Below, piece by piece: positions 5,694 to 5,708 of a stretch of DNA of 5,708 bases. The position numbers and the translations under genes were made by a program. The first letter of the stretch is position 1. Every line of letters begins with the position of its first letter. The DNA comes from an uncultured Eubacterium sp. (GTDB lineage Bacteria > Bacillota > Clostridia > Oscillospirales > Acutalibacteraceae). The stretch spans positions 1 to 5,708 of the forward strand of contig CAJTMQ010000085.1 of NCBI GenBank assembly GCA_910577215.1, read 5' to 3'. The notes under the pieces were generated by a model. The model saw only the letters and a program-made list of their open reading frames with translations, was not told the DNA's origin and searched no databases.

Positions 5694-5708
5694 GTTAAGT
5701 AATTAAAT

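Noticed and set aside
5683..5698. Inverted repeat TTAAC/GTTAA around the gltX ribosome binding site
   Set aside because: Five A/T-rich pairs are too weak to claim a regulatory hairpin, and the upstream sequence is cut off.

Overview
The window looks like part of the chromosome of a low-GC Gram-positive bacterium, most likely a gut-type member of the Clostridia. The grounds are strong GGAGG ribosome binding sites, 20-residue cell-wall-binding repeats on a secreted protease, and an AT-rich intergenic style. The exact genus cannot be named from this sequence alone. All recognisable genes lie on the minus strand, so transcription runs from high to low coordinates.

The right-hand part (2339-5679) is a housekeeping operon. 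gltX (glutamyl-tRNA synthetase) is followed by glnS (glutaminyl-tRNA synthetase), and the two overlap by one base in a TAATG junction. The pair charges tRNA-Glu and tRNA-Gln directly. The operon ends at a strong intrinsic terminator with a 16-bp perfect stem (2288-2324).

The left-hand part (1-2280) is an accessory, more AT-rich envelope locus. First comes a secreted papain-like cysteine peptidase carrying about seven choline-binding-type (CW) repeats (1035-2117). Twelve bases after it is an unrecognised exported protein with a C-terminal transmembrane anchor (147-1022). The first codons of a third gene (1-39) run off the window edge; its ribosome binding site and signal-peptide start resemble those of the second gene, which suggests a tandem paralogue.

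The most interesting non-coding signal is a bipartite element, TGTAAC-N16-(G/T)ATACT, with a 12-bp identical core (AATGTAACAATT). It occurs at the same spacing upstream of both the peptidase gene and the truncated third gene. It may be an ECF-sigma-like promoter or an operator that co-regulates the envelope genes. No RNA gene, insertion sequence, CRISPR array or phage feature was seen.
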